59,000 nt of DNA from an uncultured Roseburia sp. (GCA_947062675.1 CAMSQM010000015.1:1-59000), one strand, 5' to 3'; positions 1 to 10,264 are shown, numbered from the stretch's first letter. Notes: generated by a model from the sequence alone, not told the origin. A program made the numbers and translations.

Positions 1-45
1 ACACAAGGTACCACACTCTTTCCCTACACGACGCTCTTCCGATCT
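1..45. other. Illumina adapter and i5 index left on the contig end
   Basis: Bases 13-45 match the 33-base Illumina TruSeq read-1 adapter (starting ACACTCTTTCCC, ending CTCTTCCGATCT). Bases 1-4 (ACAC) and 5-12 (AAGGTACC) fit the end of the P5 arm followed by an 8-base i5 index of a dual-index library. This is library sequence, so genomic DNA starts at 46. The minus-strand reading frame that enters it ends in DRKSVV, which is adapter-encoded. Confidence 0.97.
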
Positions 46-1589
46 CCGTTGTGATTCTTTGAGGCATCTCCGGTGTACCGGATTTCCGGATTCTGGCTGA
101 TCACCGCGTTCCTGACGTTGTAGGCCATGATCCCGTCGCATTCCGTTGTGATTGTGTTGCCGGTGATGGTTACGCCGCTCAGATAGTAGTCCCCGGTGGG
201 AACATAGTCGCCGTCCTGAGGGGTATAGCTGCCATTGTGAATAAAGCCGCGCACGAGAATACCGGTTTTTTCGTAGGGCATATACTGATCTTTCCCGCGG
301 CAGCTGATGGAATTCCCGGTGATTTTAATCTTCTGATCGGCAGCGGGAGTATTATAGCTTCCGGATACATTTGTGAGCACATTGCCGGATGAAGCAACCG
401 TGGAGGCGAGGAAGGTTCCATTATTGCGTACCGAATAAATTGCAATGCCCCGCGGCGTGTTGGTGATGGTGTTTCCGGAAATGGTGCAGCTGGTAAAATT
501 ACAGCCATGGATAGCCGCACTCGTTATATCCGAGAAGGTATTATTTGTGATTCTGATATTGGTCATCGGACAGTTCAAAATAGATGTATGAGAGCCGATT
601 CCCCTTGGAACATTGCGGAATGTACAGCTATCCACAGTGATACCGTCATTTGCGAGAACCTCATAGGCATAACCTTTGATGTGATCCGGAATCAGCAGAT
701 CGAGCTGTACCGCTTCGTATGTCATACGCTCGGAATTTTTATCAAGTGTCTGGTCCTGGAAGGTACAGTCGCTTAAAAGAAAGTCTTTCACACCGGCAAC
801 TTCCATCAGATGGGAGTTTGCTGTGTTCTGCACGGTCTGACCGATCATGGAGAAGCCGGCGCAGTGTCCGACTTTTACCGCTGTATTGCTGTTGCCGTTT
901 TCATCCCACACACCTCCGTAGAGTGTAATATTCTGGTAAAAATATCCGTTCTGTGTGTCATTGTGGTTACCGACTTTGAGCATATTGGCGGTAATGTCTT
1001 TTTTCTGGACAAATGTGACCTGATCCATAAAAAGGAAGGTGTTGCTGTAAATGCGAAGTCCGCGGGTCAGGGTATAGGTGCCGGGCTCGATGTAGATTTT
1101 GTAGGGAATGGCTGCGGATGCGTAAACATATGCGTCGTCAAGGGCGCTCTGGATGGCATTGTTTACTCCGTTGTTTTCTATATCCTGAGCGGAAACTTTC
1201 TTTATATAATAGCCATCTTTCATTTCTCCGTCCGTGACCATCTCATAACCGTCAGCCACGGAGAAAGATGGAAGGACAGTATCCTCTATTTTCTCCGGAT
1301 TTCGTACAGTGTTTCCGGATTCCGGTAAGCCGTCGCTGCCTGTTCCGGCTGAGGAATCGGAATCCGTGTCTGAAAATATGCGCTGTGGTTCTTCCGTGTC
1401 CGGAGAGGGGATGCTGTCGGGATCCGTGATATTTTCTGCCTGAGCGCCTATGGCAGCTTCTTCGGTAGAAAGAATGCCGGGAAGGCTCTCAGAAGCTTCT
1501 GTGGCAGAGATAAATGCCGGTTCGGAAAGAGCCAGCGTGAAGCACGCTGTCAGACATGACAGTGTTCTGGAAAGTTGTAAAAAATGCAT
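46..1589 (-). CDS. Secreted right-handed beta-helix protein, C-terminus missing
   Basis: About 514 genuine residues remain; the true C-terminus is lost at the adapter junction. ATG is at 1587-1589, with GAGGAGGT (1596-1603) six bases upstream. Residues 1-30 look like a signal peptide with a hydrophobic stretch (LSCLTACFTLALS). Residues 30-110 are a Ser/Asp/Glu/Pro-rich linker. From about 130 onward comes a pectate-lyase-like fold with repeated coil motifs such as ITNNTFSDI, ISGNTITNT and ITGNTITTE. Such proteins usually bind or cleave polysaccharides at the cell surface. No catalytic residues can be assigned, so enzyme versus adhesin is open. Confidence 0.85.
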
Positions 1590-1621
1590 TAATGTACCTC
1601 CTCATAAGCATCTTAATAGTT

Positions 1622-1649
1622 ATTATAACACGTCCCAGGGGATTCGCAA
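1622..1649 (-). promoter_or_regulatory. Promoter of the beta-helix gene
   Basis: Read on the minus strand: TTGCGA (1649-1644), a 16-base spacer, then TATAAT (1627-1622), about 33 bases upstream of the start codon. Confidence 0.6.
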
Positions 1650-1772
1650 TTTATATTTTACCCTGAACGGTATCTTTTCATGGCATCTTTTTATAATAAT
1701 AAAAATGAACTTGCGAAATCGGATGGACAATGATACGATTAAAAAATAGTTGCCAGGTGGTTCTGATAAATA

Positions 1773-3986
1773 ATGGATGGAGAATATAAAATGGAGAACC
1801 CTTTTTTCCAGAGACTGTTCTGGCTGTTGTCAGGTGTGATTTTTGGTGTAATTGCGGGGCTTATGGCGGTCAGTGGCAGTACGGATCTGAACCGGTTTTA
1901 CGACGGCGGCAGGGTCTGTGATATTCTGGCGGACTTCCGGAACGGGGATGCATCCGGGATGGAGTACCGGCCTGAGGAAGGCCGGTTTGTGGTGACGGCA
2001 GAGGATGCGTATAAGGTTTTTTCTGTGTCCGATAAGGCGCAGGAGTGGAATTATATCCGTATGGATCTTTCCCAGACACATGGCGCGGGGATTCATACGG
2101 TTTTTGAGTACTATACTCCTGCGGGGGAAATGGTTGCCGCGCAGGAAGTCGTGCTGACCGGGGGGCGAAATGAGATCCGGACAGAAGGGCTGAGTTATTC
2201 CGGCCTGATCATACGGGTGAGAGGGCAGGTGGGAACTGCTTTTTTATTTGATAAAGTACAGTTTCGTGAGAAAGAGATAAAGTTTGCGCCGGGCAGATTT
2301 GCGGGGGTCTGGGGAATCGCGTTTCTTTTTTATACCGGGATCAGCCTGCTGATAAAAAAGCTGTGGAGGAAATCCGGTCTGAGGCTGCCGGAGTGGTATG
2401 CGGTGATTGATTTTCTGCAGGGGGTTTATCAGATGGCGGGGGAGAGTGCCGGTTGTATGGTATCCTGCCGTGCCGGCAGATGGAGGAGCAGGCTGCGCAC
2501 GTCTGCTTTTCTGTTTCTGATTCTGTATATGCAGGTGATTGCAGATCTGAAGCTTTATGAGACGAACCGCTATTATAAAGTTCATATGCTGGTCTGCTCC
2601 ATTTCAGTGATCTTTATCGGTGTGCTCTGTTACGAGGGAAAGCTAAAGAAGCGCAACTGGAGAAACCCGCTGGTCCGGGCATGGACGGTGCTGTGGCTGA
2701 TGGCCTGCGCGTCTGATTTTTTTGTGGCGAAGAGGTATTCTTTTTCAGGGTATGTGATGCTGCTTGTGGTCGGATTTTTTTTCTTCCAGTGGAACAATAT
2801 GGAGAAAAAAGAGGAGATTGTCAGGGAGTTTGTGAATGCAGTTCTGCTGAGCTTTGTAATTACGACTGTATTCTGCTTTCTGTGCAGGCCACTGGCTGAA
2901 GGGGCGCGCTATCTTGGCTCTTATTACAGTCCGGGGATGTATGCGATGTATCTTCTGTTTGTCTGGGCTGCATTCTGGGGAGATATTGATTACAGGCTGG
3001 GAAAAAAGATGTCCTCTCCGCTGCTCTGGGCAGAAGTGCTGGGAGCGGTTTTGTCGGGCGTGCTGCTCTGGAAGACACAGTCGTCGTCCGGAGTGATCCC
3101 GGCGGCGCTTGTGCTGGCTGTTTTTGTGCTGAAACGATTCTATATGAGAGGGCCGGCAGGGGGAAAGAGGCGTACACTGCTAGTGTTTTTGGCTGCTGCA
3201 GTTCTTGTGGTGCCTGTTTCTCTGGCAGGGACCTGGGGGCTGACGCATCTTCCGGGAATATTAGGGACGGAGGTACAGTTTCAGTCAGATGAAGTGTTTA
3301 TGACAACGGCAGACCTGGATCTATGGGAAACTATTTTCGGGCCGGTGCGTGTTTATGCTGCGGGAGAGATTCCGGGGAACGTAATGCAGAAGGAACTGTT
3401 GTCCGTGGAGGAAATGCCGGCAGGCGGGGCGCCGGAGAGCGGCCAGCCGGCAGATGAGATGTCCGCCGGTATGCAGCCGGCGGATAGTCCGAAAGAAGGA
3501 GGATTTTCGGACAGCCGCATTCTGAAAAAGCTGTTTGGAAAACATTCTTTTGAAGATTTCACGTCTGCGAGAAATTATTACTGGCTCGGCTATCTGCGTG
3601 AGACGAATCTGCTTGGACATGAGAATAAAGTGAAGCTCTGGGGGAAGAACCGCTGGCCGCACAATGGATTTATTGCATTCATGTACCGGTATGGTATTTT
3701 TTCACTGATCCCATACACCGTTATGGTATTTATGAATCTGGTCTGCGCGTGGAAGTATATGCTGGCGCACCGTAACGGGTATGGATATTATCTGTTTGCA
3801 GATATGCTGGCCGCTTTTATTCTGATTCTGATGGAAAACCTGGAGCTGCCGTTTTTGTTTCTGTGCTGGATGGGGATGTACCTGATGATGGGGATCTATT
3901 TTGAGCAGGACGATGAAAGTAACGGAAATGCGGGGATAGAAAAGAGAAAATGTCGGAAAGTGCCATGGAAAAAAGTTCAGAACTGA
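1773..3986 (+). CDS. Polytopic membrane protein, O-antigen ligase/polymerase-like (paralog 1)
   Basis: A 737-residue protein with many membrane segments. An N-terminal anchor (about residues 12-33) is followed by an extracytoplasmic beta-rich region (about 40-170), then a polytopic core. Near the C-terminus, R-N-Y-Y-W-L-G-Y-L, NLLGHEN and WPHNGFIAFMYRYGI (His630-Asn631) resemble the Wzy_C/WaaL motif, where a conserved HN precedes a membrane helix. It probably acts on lipid-linked cell-surface glycans, but this rests on motif resemblance. A Pro/Gly/Glu-rich linker (about 540-575) precedes the motif. The start could also be the ATG at 1791, which has GGAG at a better distance. It overlaps the next gene, a paralog, by 37 bases. 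Confidence 0.75.
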   Translation: MDGEYKMENPFFQRLFWLLSGVIFGVIAGLMAVSGSTDLNRFYDGGRVCDILADFRNGDASGMEYRPEEGRFVVTAEDAYKVFSVSDKAQEWNYIRMDLSQTHGAGIHTVFEYYTPAGEMVAAQEVVLTGGRNEIRTEGLSYSGLIIRVRGQVGTAFLFDKVQFREKEIKFAPGRFAGVWGIAFLFYTGISLLIKKLWRKSGLRLPEWYAVIDFLQGVYQMAGESAGCMVSCRAGRWRSRLRTSAFLFLILYMQVIADLKLYETNRYYKVHMLVCSISVIFIGVLCYEGKLKKRNWRNPLVRAWTVLWLMACASDFFVAKRYSFSGYVMLLVVGFFFFQWNNMEKKEEIVREFVNAVLLSFVITTVFCFLCRPLAEGARYLGSYYSPGMYAMYLLFVWAAFWGDIDYRLGKKMSSPLLWAEVLGAVLSGVLLWKTQSSSGVIPAALVLAVFVLKRFYMRGPAGGKRRTLLVFLAAAVLVVPVSLAGTWGLTHLPGILGTEVQFQSDEVFMTTADLDLWETIFGPVRVYAAGEIPGNVMQKELLSVEEMPAGGAPESGQPADEMSAGMQPADSPKEGGFSDSRILKKLFGKHSFEDFTSARNYYWLGYLRETNLLGHENKVKLWGKNRWPHNGFIAFMYRYGIFSLIPYTVMVFMNLVCAWKYMLAHRNGYGYYLFADMLAAFILILMENLELPFLFLCWMGMYLMMGIYFEQDDESNGNAGIEKRKCRKVPWKKVQN

Positions 3987-6052
3987 AAATATGGAAGAGG
4001 CTGGCAGTGGTGCTGGCCGGGATGTTAGCCGGAATAATGGCGGCAATGATGGCAGCCGGGGGGGCTGTATCCCTGAAAGCGTTTCTGCAGCCGGGACGTG
4101 TCTGTGATTTTTCGGAAAGTGCGCTGACGGAGGGCAGCAGTACGTTTCAGTATGACGCACGTGGCAGGTGTTTTACGCTTTTGTCAGACAAGGCAGTAAA
4201 AAAGCTGCCGCCTGACGGAGCAGAGAACAGCTGGGCGGAGCTTGTGGTCACGGTGGACAGACTGAGCGTGCCGGAGCTGCCTGTAGAGCTGCGCGGTTAC
4301 GACAGGGCAGGTGAGAGGATTTACGGGGAGCAGGTTCTGCTGGTTTCCGGCAGAAATGCAATCCGTCTGAATCCTGAGATACTTTTGTACCGCATCGGGT
4401 TTTATGTGGAAGGACAGGAAGGCGCGCAGCTTTCTTTTTCGTCGATGCAGCTGCGGGAGAAGCCGGCTGTGGAATACAGTGTAGTTCGCTTTTGGACTGT
4501 GGCGGCTGTAGCCTGTCTGCTGTTTCTGTGTGTTTTTCTGGTGGCGGATAAGCGGTTCTTAAGGAGACACGGCGGATGGCACTGCCAGTATTTTCCGCCG
4601 GGAAGATGGGCGGAGTATGCGTTTTCACAGTTTGACAGTCTGGTAAATTCTGTAAAAGGACGAAAAGAGAGTTCCGGTGCAGAATGGTCTGCACTGCGTC
4701 TGGCGGTCAGTCTGTTGTTTTTCTGGTGCATGTACACCAGTCTGTCCGGCTGGAACCGTGATGAAGAGAAATACCGCTATCAGGTGCTGGGATGTATGGT
4801 TCTGCTGGCTGCGGCCGGGCGGTTCTGCGGTTGCGGTGAGCGTGAGAGCGCTGAACGGAAACCGGCCGGGCATGGAGGCACGGGGCACAGGCCGGCCGGC
4901 TGCGGTGAGCCGGCTGTGGCTGGAGAGGCTGACCGTGAGGTCTGCCGGAGCAGGGTATGGAAGTCGCCGGCGGCTTATTTCTGGATGGCCTTATGGACAG
5001 GGACGATTGTTTCGGATTTTTTTGCGGGCGGGGTGTTTCATTTTTATGGTTACGGGATGCTGCTGGCCGGCGGGTATTTTATTTTCCGGTGGACGGGGAT
5101 GAAAACGCCACGGAGGATGTATGTTGTGATAGCGGATGCGCTGGAGATTGTTTTTTTTGTCAGCATCCTGCTGTGTGCGGTGTTCCGGCCTAAGCTGCTG
5201 GCGGTACAGTACAACGGTCTGTCCGGCAGTCCGGAAGAAAATGCGATGTTTGCGGTGCTTCTGCTGCTGACATTTGCGCTGGACGCGGTGCGCGTAATGT
5301 GCTCCGGGGGAAAAGGCGGCCGTGTGAGGATTGTGCTTTGTTCTGCCGGAATGGCGCTTGCAGGATATCTTGTGCTCAGGGCAGAGAATCAGACGGGATA
5401 TGTGGCGGCCGGTGTGCCTGCGCTGTGCCTTTTGTTTTCTGTGTGCCGGAAATGGAAACAGGTGCGTCTGTGGCTGTCGCGGAATGTGGCTTTGTCTGTG
5501 GTGTGTTTTCTGGCTGCTGCGCTCGCCGTGGCCGGTTTTCACGCGGGGATTAAGGTGCTGCCGGAAATGCTGGGGACAGCTGTTTCTTTTGAGGATGAGA
5601 GAAAATTGTCAGCCGAGCCGGAGGAGATTCTTCTGTCTCTCGCGGAAGTGATGCCGGAGCATGTCAGTGAAATTGTGCCGGAACGAAAGGCTGCGGCGGA
5701 GACGGAGAAGATCCGGAAAGCTTATGTGCGGGGCATCGGACTGTTTGGAAACGGAGAGGAACCGCTGCTTTCCGGGGAGGAGGCGGCAGCTGGAAACGGT
5801 TATCTGTATATGGCATACCGGTATGGTATTTTTATTCTGATTCCATTTGTTCTTTACCAGCTGGCGGTCCTTGGCGCGGGTGTGTCAGGCCTGCTGCCCG
5901 GGAGAGGGAGAAGCGGAGGGATGGAACATGTGTGGACTGTGGGCGTGATGGCAATTTATATTGCGTTCTGTCTGTGCGGAAATGCGCAGATTCCGTTCGG
6001 GCATCCGCTGTGGCTCTGCGTATATGTGGGGGCGGGGCTGTGGTTTTTGTAA
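3950..6052 (+). CDS. Polytopic membrane protein, O-antigen ligase-like paralog 2, motif-degenerate
   Basis: A 700-residue paralog of the upstream gene. Both share the N-terminal anchor and a ...GRVCD(I/F) junction, the beta-rich extracytoplasmic region, a conserved (V)SDFF(V/A) segment and a C-terminal (M)YRYGIF(S/I)LIP helix. The Wzy-like HN has become Gly615-Asn616 here. A GC-rich, Gly/Ala/Glu/Arg-rich insertion of about 30-40 residues (near bases 4825-4960) is absent from paralog 1. ATG at 3950 has only a weak AAGAGA upstream, and ATG at 3965 is possible. Translation is probably coupled to the overlapping upstream gene. Function may be accessory or non-catalytic; this is inference. Confidence 0.7.
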   Translation: MSESAMEKSSELKIWKRLAVVLAGMLAGIMAAMMAAGGAVSLKAFLQPGRVCDFSESALTEGSSTFQYDARGRCFTLLSDKAVKKLPPDGAENSWAELVVTVDRLSVPELPVELRGYDRAGERIYGEQVLLVSGRNAIRLNPEILLYRIGFYVEGQEGAQLSFSSMQLREKPAVEYSVVRFWTVAAVACLLFLCVFLVADKRFLRRHGGWHCQYFPPGRWAEYAFSQFDSLVNSVKGRKESSGAEWSALRLAVSLLFFWCMYTSLSGWNRDEEKYRYQVLGCMVLLAAAGRFCGCGERESAERKPAGHGGTGHRPAGCGEPAVAGEADREVCRSRVWKSPAAYFWMALWTGTIVSDFFAGGVFHFYGYGMLLAGGYFIFRWTGMKTPRRMYVVIADALEIVFFVSILLCAVFRPKLLAVQYNGLSGSPEENAMFAVLLLLTFALDAVRVMCSGGKGGRVRIVLCSAGMALAGYLVLRAENQTGYVAAGVPALCLLFSVCRKWKQVRLWLSRNVALSVVCFLAAALAVAGFHAGIKVLPEMLGTAVSFEDERKLSAEPEEILLSLAEVMPEHVSEIVPERKAAAETEKIRKAYVRGIGLFGNGEEPLLSGEEAAAGNGYLYMAYRYGIFILIPFVLYQLAVLGAGVSGLLPGRGRSGGMEHVWTVGVMAIYIAFCLCGNAQIPFGHPLWLCVYVGAGLWFL

Positions 6053-6178
6053 CTGGCTGTTGCCGGAGCTGGAAGTACATGGTAAAATAACAGCGTATGT
6101 GTTTAATGACCGGTGCGGCTCTGCCGGGAATGAACGGAAGAAAAAGAGCGGAAAAGAATAAAAAGAGAGGAATATGGT

Positions 6179-7579
6179 ATGGGAATGAGTGGGAAACTGA
6201 AACTGACAGTGAAGATGGCGCTTCTGACCGTGGTGATACTGCTGTCCGGAGCATACGGGGTTGTCGGGGGAGTGGAACATATGAAGGATCTCCGGGACAA
6301 AGCGATTGAAAACATGGACGCGTTTGTCAGGTTTGAGCATCCGGATCTTGACGATGCGGGAGTGTCAGTTATAACGGACGCGATGAGTCAGGATCTTTCA
6401 GAGAAGATGCAGGTGAGCCAGAATGATTTCCTGTATAAAATGATTGTATTTTCGCTGCTGTGCGATGCGTGGGTGGTGTATATTGCGATAGACACAATCC
6501 GTAATGTTAAGAAATCCGTGCAGTATGCGGAGCGGATGGCCCAGGGAGATTTTACAGAGCAGATTTCTGAGAGGGAACTGGCCAGAAAAGATGAGATTGG
6601 CGAACTGATCAGGAGTTTTTCACACATTTCTGAAAATATGCGCGGGCTTATCGGCGTGGTTCAGGGACAGGTGGACCGGCTGGAGGAGGTTGTGGAGAAT
6701 ACGGAGAAAAATCTGAGTAATCTGACCGGGGAGATTGCGACGGTTTCCTCCACGACGCAGGAGCTGGCGGGAGGGAATGACGAGACTGCCGCGTCCGCGC
6801 AGGAGGTGAATGCGATGTCGGGCGAGATTGAACTGGCAGCGAAGAGTATGGCGGATCACGCACAGGATGGTTCGGCGCGGGTCGAGGAGATTCATACCAG
6901 GGCATCGGAGACAAAGAAAAGAGTGACGGAGAGCCGCAGGGAGACAATGGCGGTACAGGGGGAGATCCGGGAGAGCCTCTCAAAGGCGCTGGAAAACGCC
7001 AAGGTTGTGGAACAGATCGGCGTGATGGCGGAGTCGATTATGAGTATTACGTCGCAGACGAATCTGCTTTCGCTGAACGCCTCGATTGAGGCGGCGAGAG
7101 CAGGGGAAGCCGGAAAAGGGTTTGCCGTTGTGGCGAATGAGATCCGGAATCTGGCGGAACAGTCGTCGCGGACGGTGGCCCATATCCAGGAAGTCACTGA
7201 CCGCGTGCAGAATGCGGTGGCCAACCTGGCCGCAGACGCGGAACGTCTGCTGGAATTTGTGGGCAGTGATATCACGGAGAGCTTTGACGTATTTGAACAG
7301 ATGGCAGATAATTACAGCGAAGACGCAAATTATGTGGATGGCCTGGTGACGGATTTCAGCGCGACTTCCCAGCAGCTGCTGGCGTCGGTCAGCGGTGTGA
7401 CATCCTCGATTTCCGAGGTGAGCAGGGCGGCGAGCGACGGAGCCGTCAGCACAAATGATATTGCCGAGCGTGTGACAAGGATTTCGATGGAGGCAGACAG
7501 AATTGCGGAGATGATGCAGCAGACAGCTTCCGTGACAGTCGGTCTGAAGGGGGATACCAGGAAGTTCCGGGTGGTGTAG
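6179..7579 (+). CDS. Methyl-accepting chemotaxis protein
   Basis: A 466-residue chemoreceptor. TM1 is at about residues 10-30 and TM2 at about 83-103, so the sensor loop is only some 50 residues. A HAMP domain (about 105-160) follows, then a long coiled-coil signalling domain with the conserved hairpin tip around 285-320 ([36 protein letters not shown]). It would control CheA kinase at the cell pole. No che genes are nearby. The tiny external domain suggests it senses a membrane or transmembrane signal rather than a bound ligand. RBS AGAGAGG lies 8 bases upstream. Confidence 0.95.
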   Translation: MGMSGKLKLTVKMALLTVVILLSGAYGVVGGVEHMKDLRDKAIENMDAFVRFEHPDLDDAGVSVITDAMSQDLSEKMQVSQNDFLYKMIVFSLLCDAWVVYIAIDTIRNVKKSVQYAERMAQGDFTEQISERELARKDEIGELIRSFSHISENMRGLIGVVQGQVDRLEEVVENTEKNLSNLTGEIATVSSTTQELAGGNDETAASAQEVNAMSGEIELAAKSMADHAQDGSARVEEIHTRASETKKRVTESRRETMAVQGEIRESLSKALENAKVVEQIGVMAESIMSITSQTNLLSLNASIEAARAGEAGKGFAVVANEIRNLAEQSSRTVAHIQEVTDRVQNAVANLAADAERLLEFVGSDITESFDVFEQMADNYSEDANYVDGLVTDFSATSQQLLASVSGVTSSISEVSRAASDGAVSTNDIAERVTRISMEADRIAEMMQQTASVTVGLKGDTRKFRVV

Positions 7580-7673
7580 AACGGTCTGCTCCGGAACAGG
7601 CAAAGCGGCGGCAGCGGATGCGGCGGATGGACGGATCCGGGATGCAGGGCGCTGTACAGGGAGGATATAATTT

Positions 7674-9821
7674 ATGGGAAAAGTGGATTCTGTTTATGAG
7701 TTAGGCCGTATATGGCAGTATATTATGCAGATGCGCCCGCTTCTGAGAAAGGATGCGCTTTTTTCAGACGGTACGGCGGATTACAGACAGCCGGTGGAAC
7801 CACGTGCAGGTGATAAGGTGACGATCCGTTTCCGGACGGCGGCGGACAATGCCGATATTGTGTGGCTGTGTGAAAATAAGGACGTGCCAGCGCGCTATAA
7901 GATGAAGCGCACGGAGACAAAAGACGGATTTGACTATTATTCGGTGACTGTGGAAATGGGAGAAGAGCCATTTTTCTACTATTTTGAGATTGCCAGCGGT
8001 CTGCTGCATGTCTATTATGACTGTTACGGTATCAGCAGGGATGTGCGCAGTGAGTATGCATTCCGGATTCTGCCGGGATTTTCGACACCGGACTGGGCCA
8101 AAGGGGCCGTGATGTACCAGATTCTGGTGGACCGTTTTTATAACGGGGATCCGTCAAATGATGTGCTGACAGATGAATATTTTTATATCCGCGGGGGCAG
8201 CAGGAAAGTGGAAGACTGGAATCAGTGCCCGTCGGATTTTTCCGTGGCAGAATTTTACGGCGGGGATCTGGAGGGGGTAAGACAGAAGCTGAATTATCTC
8301 CAGCGGCTGGGTGTGGAGGTAATTTACTTTAATCCGCTGTTCGTCTCGCCGTCAAACCATAAGTATGATATCCAGGATTATGATTTTATCGATCCCCACA
8401 TCGGGCGGATTGTGGAGGATGAGGGGGTTCTGCTTCCGGAAGGGTGCAGCGACAATCAGCAGGCGACGCGCTATATCAGCCGCGTGACAAGTCTGCGGAA
8501 TCTCCGGGCAGGGAACCAGCTGTTTGCGGAGCTGGTTGAGGAAATTCACGCCAGGGGGATGAAGGTGATTCTGGACGGTGTGTTTAATCACTGTGGTTCA
8601 TTTAACAAATGGATGGACCGGGAGAAGATCTATGCGAGAAATGCGGATTATGAGACGGGCGCATTTATTGCGGGGGACAGTCCGTACCGGGACTTTTTCC
8701 GCTTTGAGAACGGTGAGGCGTGGCCCTACAATACATCTTATGAGGGATGGTGGGGACACGATACGCTGCCAAAGCTCAATTACGAGGGATCGCGGGAGCT
8801 TTACGAATATATTATGTGGATTGCGGCAAAATGGGTGTCTCCGCCCTATAACGCCGACGGATGGAGACTCGACGTCGCGGCGGATCTTGGTCACTCCCCG
8901 GAGTATAATCACAGATTCTGGCGCGATTTCCGGAAGGCCGTAAAGACGGCGAATCCGGATGCAATTATTCTGGCGGAACATTACGGCAATCCGAAGGACT
9001 GGCTGGAAAAGGGCGATCAGTGGGATACGGTTATGAATTATGACGCGTTTATGGAGCCGCTGACCTGGTTTCTGACGGGGATGGAGAAGCACAGTGATGA
9101 GGCGAGACCGGAACTGAAAGGGAAAATCGGCAATTTTGAGGGCGCCATGAAACACTATATGGCCAGTTTTCAGACGTCCCAGCTTCAATGTGCAATGAAC
9201 CAGCTCTCCAATCATGATCATTCGCGCTTTCTCACCAGGACGAACGGAAGGGCGGGCAGGGCATCCGTGCTCGGCACGGACGCAGCATCTGACGGCATCT
9301 GTCCGGCAGTGTTCCGCTCTGCGGTGGTAGTGCAGATGACCTGGCCGGGGGCTCCGACGATATATTACGGCGACGAGGCAGGACAGTGCGGTTTTACTGA
9401 CCCGGATAACCGGAGAACCTACCCCTGGGGCAGGGAGGATCTGGTTCTGGTGGATTTTCACCGCGATATGATACGGATTCACAGGGATTCGCCGGCGCTG
9501 CGTGTCGGATCGCTGAAGTTTCTGACCGGCGGGGAGGATCTGCTCTGCTATGCGAGGTTCAACAGAAAGCAGCAGTTTATTATAATTGTCAACAATGGCG
9601 CTGCGGAGCGTGATGTCGAGCTGGAAGTATGGCCGGCAGGTCTGCCGCGGGAATGCGCGCTGGAGCGGATTATGATTACGACTGAGACCGGATATTCGCC
9701 GATGCCGAAGCACTATGAGGTAAAAAGCGGGATCCTTGAGATACGTATGCAGAAACTTTCCTCGGTGGTTCTGATGCGGGAGGAAGAAACGAAGGAAGCG
9801 GAGAGCAAAAGTACGGCGTAA
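7674..9821 (+). CDS. GH13 alpha-amylase-family glycosidase (neopullulanase/maltogenic-amylase-like)
   Basis: A 715-residue protein with no signal peptide, hence cytoplasmic. Residues about 20-125 look like an N-terminal beta-sandwich of the CBM34 kind. The TIM barrel carries all four GH13 regions: DGVFNH (Asp301, His306), GWRLD (nucleophile Asp400), AEH (acid/base Glu435) and NHD (His514-Asp515). A C-terminal beta domain follows. It probably hydrolyses short alpha-glucans or malto-oligosaccharides. RBS AGGGAGG sits 9 bases before the ATG. It ends at a bidirectional terminator facing the glp-like operon. Confidence 0.92.
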   Translation: MGKVDSVYELGRIWQYIMQMRPLLRKDALFSDGTADYRQPVEPRAGDKVTIRFRTAADNADIVWLCENKDVPARYKMKRTETKDGFDYYSVTVEMGEEPFFYYFEIASGLLHVYYDCYGISRDVRSEYAFRILPGFSTPDWAKGAVMYQILVDRFYNGDPSNDVLTDEYFYIRGGSRKVEDWNQCPSDFSVAEFYGGDLEGVRQKLNYLQRLGVEVIYFNPLFVSPSNHKYDIQDYDFIDPHIGRIVEDEGVLLPEGCSDNQQATRYISRVTSLRNLRAGNQLFAELVEEIHARGMKVILDGVFNHCGSFNKWMDREKIYARNADYETGAFIAGDSPYRDFFRFENGEAWPYNTSYEGWWGHDTLPKLNYEGSRELYEYIMWIAAKWVSPPYNADGWRLDVAADLGHSPEYNHRFWRDFRKAVKTANPDAIILAEHYGNPKDWLEKGDQWDTVMNYDAFMEPLTWFLTGMEKHSDEARPELKGKIGNFEGAMKHYMASFQTSQLQCAMNQLSNHDHSRFLTRTNGRAGRASVLGTDAASDGICPAVFRSAVVVQMTWPGAPTIYYGDEAGQCGFTDPDNRRTYPWGREDLVLVDFHRDMIRIHRDSPALRVGSLKFLTGGEDLLCYARFNRKQQFIIIVNNGAAERDVELEVWPAGLPRECALERIMITTETGYSPMPKHYEVKSGILEIRMQKLSSVVLMREEETKEAESKSTA

Positions 9822-9824
9822 ACA

Positions 9825-9854
9825 AAAAAAGAGCAGTATATCTGCTCTTTTTTT
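9825..9854. terminator. Bidirectional intrinsic terminator
   Basis: GAGCAG (9831-9836), a short TATAT loop and CTGCTC (9842-9847), flanked by A7 on the left and T8 on the right. It serves both convergent genes. Confidence 0.85.
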
Positions 9855-9862
9855 ATCGGGAT

Positions 9863-10252
9863 TTATACTTCTGCGGACGGAATGTTCCGGGCTGCGACGA
9901 CATCGACATCTGTGCCGGCGACATTGGAGAGAATCCGGTCGCCGATGTGCACCGGCGCAGTGACGGTGACGTCCTTTATGGCGTTCATGCAGTCGAAGAT
10001 TTTGTCCCTGGGGATGGCTGAAGCAGTTTTTACGTTTACCAGAGGCGAGGTTCCGCCCCGGACGCGGACGGTGGAGGTCACGATGCGGGTCGGGCAGGTG
10101 ACTTCTTTTCTGGCATAAGAGTCGCCCCTGGGGCAGGTGTTTCCGGTGACGGAGAGGATGTTTTCCCCGTCGGGCCCGGGAAGATCGTTTGTGGTGACGG
10201 TGACCGTGCAGCCGAGCGGGCAGCCGATACAGGTCAGTTCCTGTTGTTTCAT
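9863..10252 (-). CDS. DUF1667 protein of the anaerobic glycerol-3-phosphate oxidation operon
   Basis: About 129 residues from the ATG at 10252; GGAG lies 6-7 bases upstream. An in-frame ATG at 10264 lacks a clear RBS. The N-terminus has CIGCPLGC, and a further Cys lies in GNTCPRG, which suggests an Fe-S or metal site. DUF1667 genes habitually follow a GlpA-like and an FAD/NAD-dependent oxidoreductase, as here, and are thought to be the small third subunit. Unusually, it is separated from its upstream partner by about 190 bases of hairpin-rich sequence. Confidence 0.88.
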   Translation of the reverse strand: MKQQELTCIGCPLGCTVTVTTNDLPGPDGENILSVTGNTCPRGDSYARKEVTCPTRIVTSTVRVRGGTSPLVNVKTASAIPRDKIFDCMNAIKDVTVTAPVHIGDRILSNVAGTDVDVVAARNIPSAEV

Positions 10253-10264
10253 TTTTTTCTCCAT

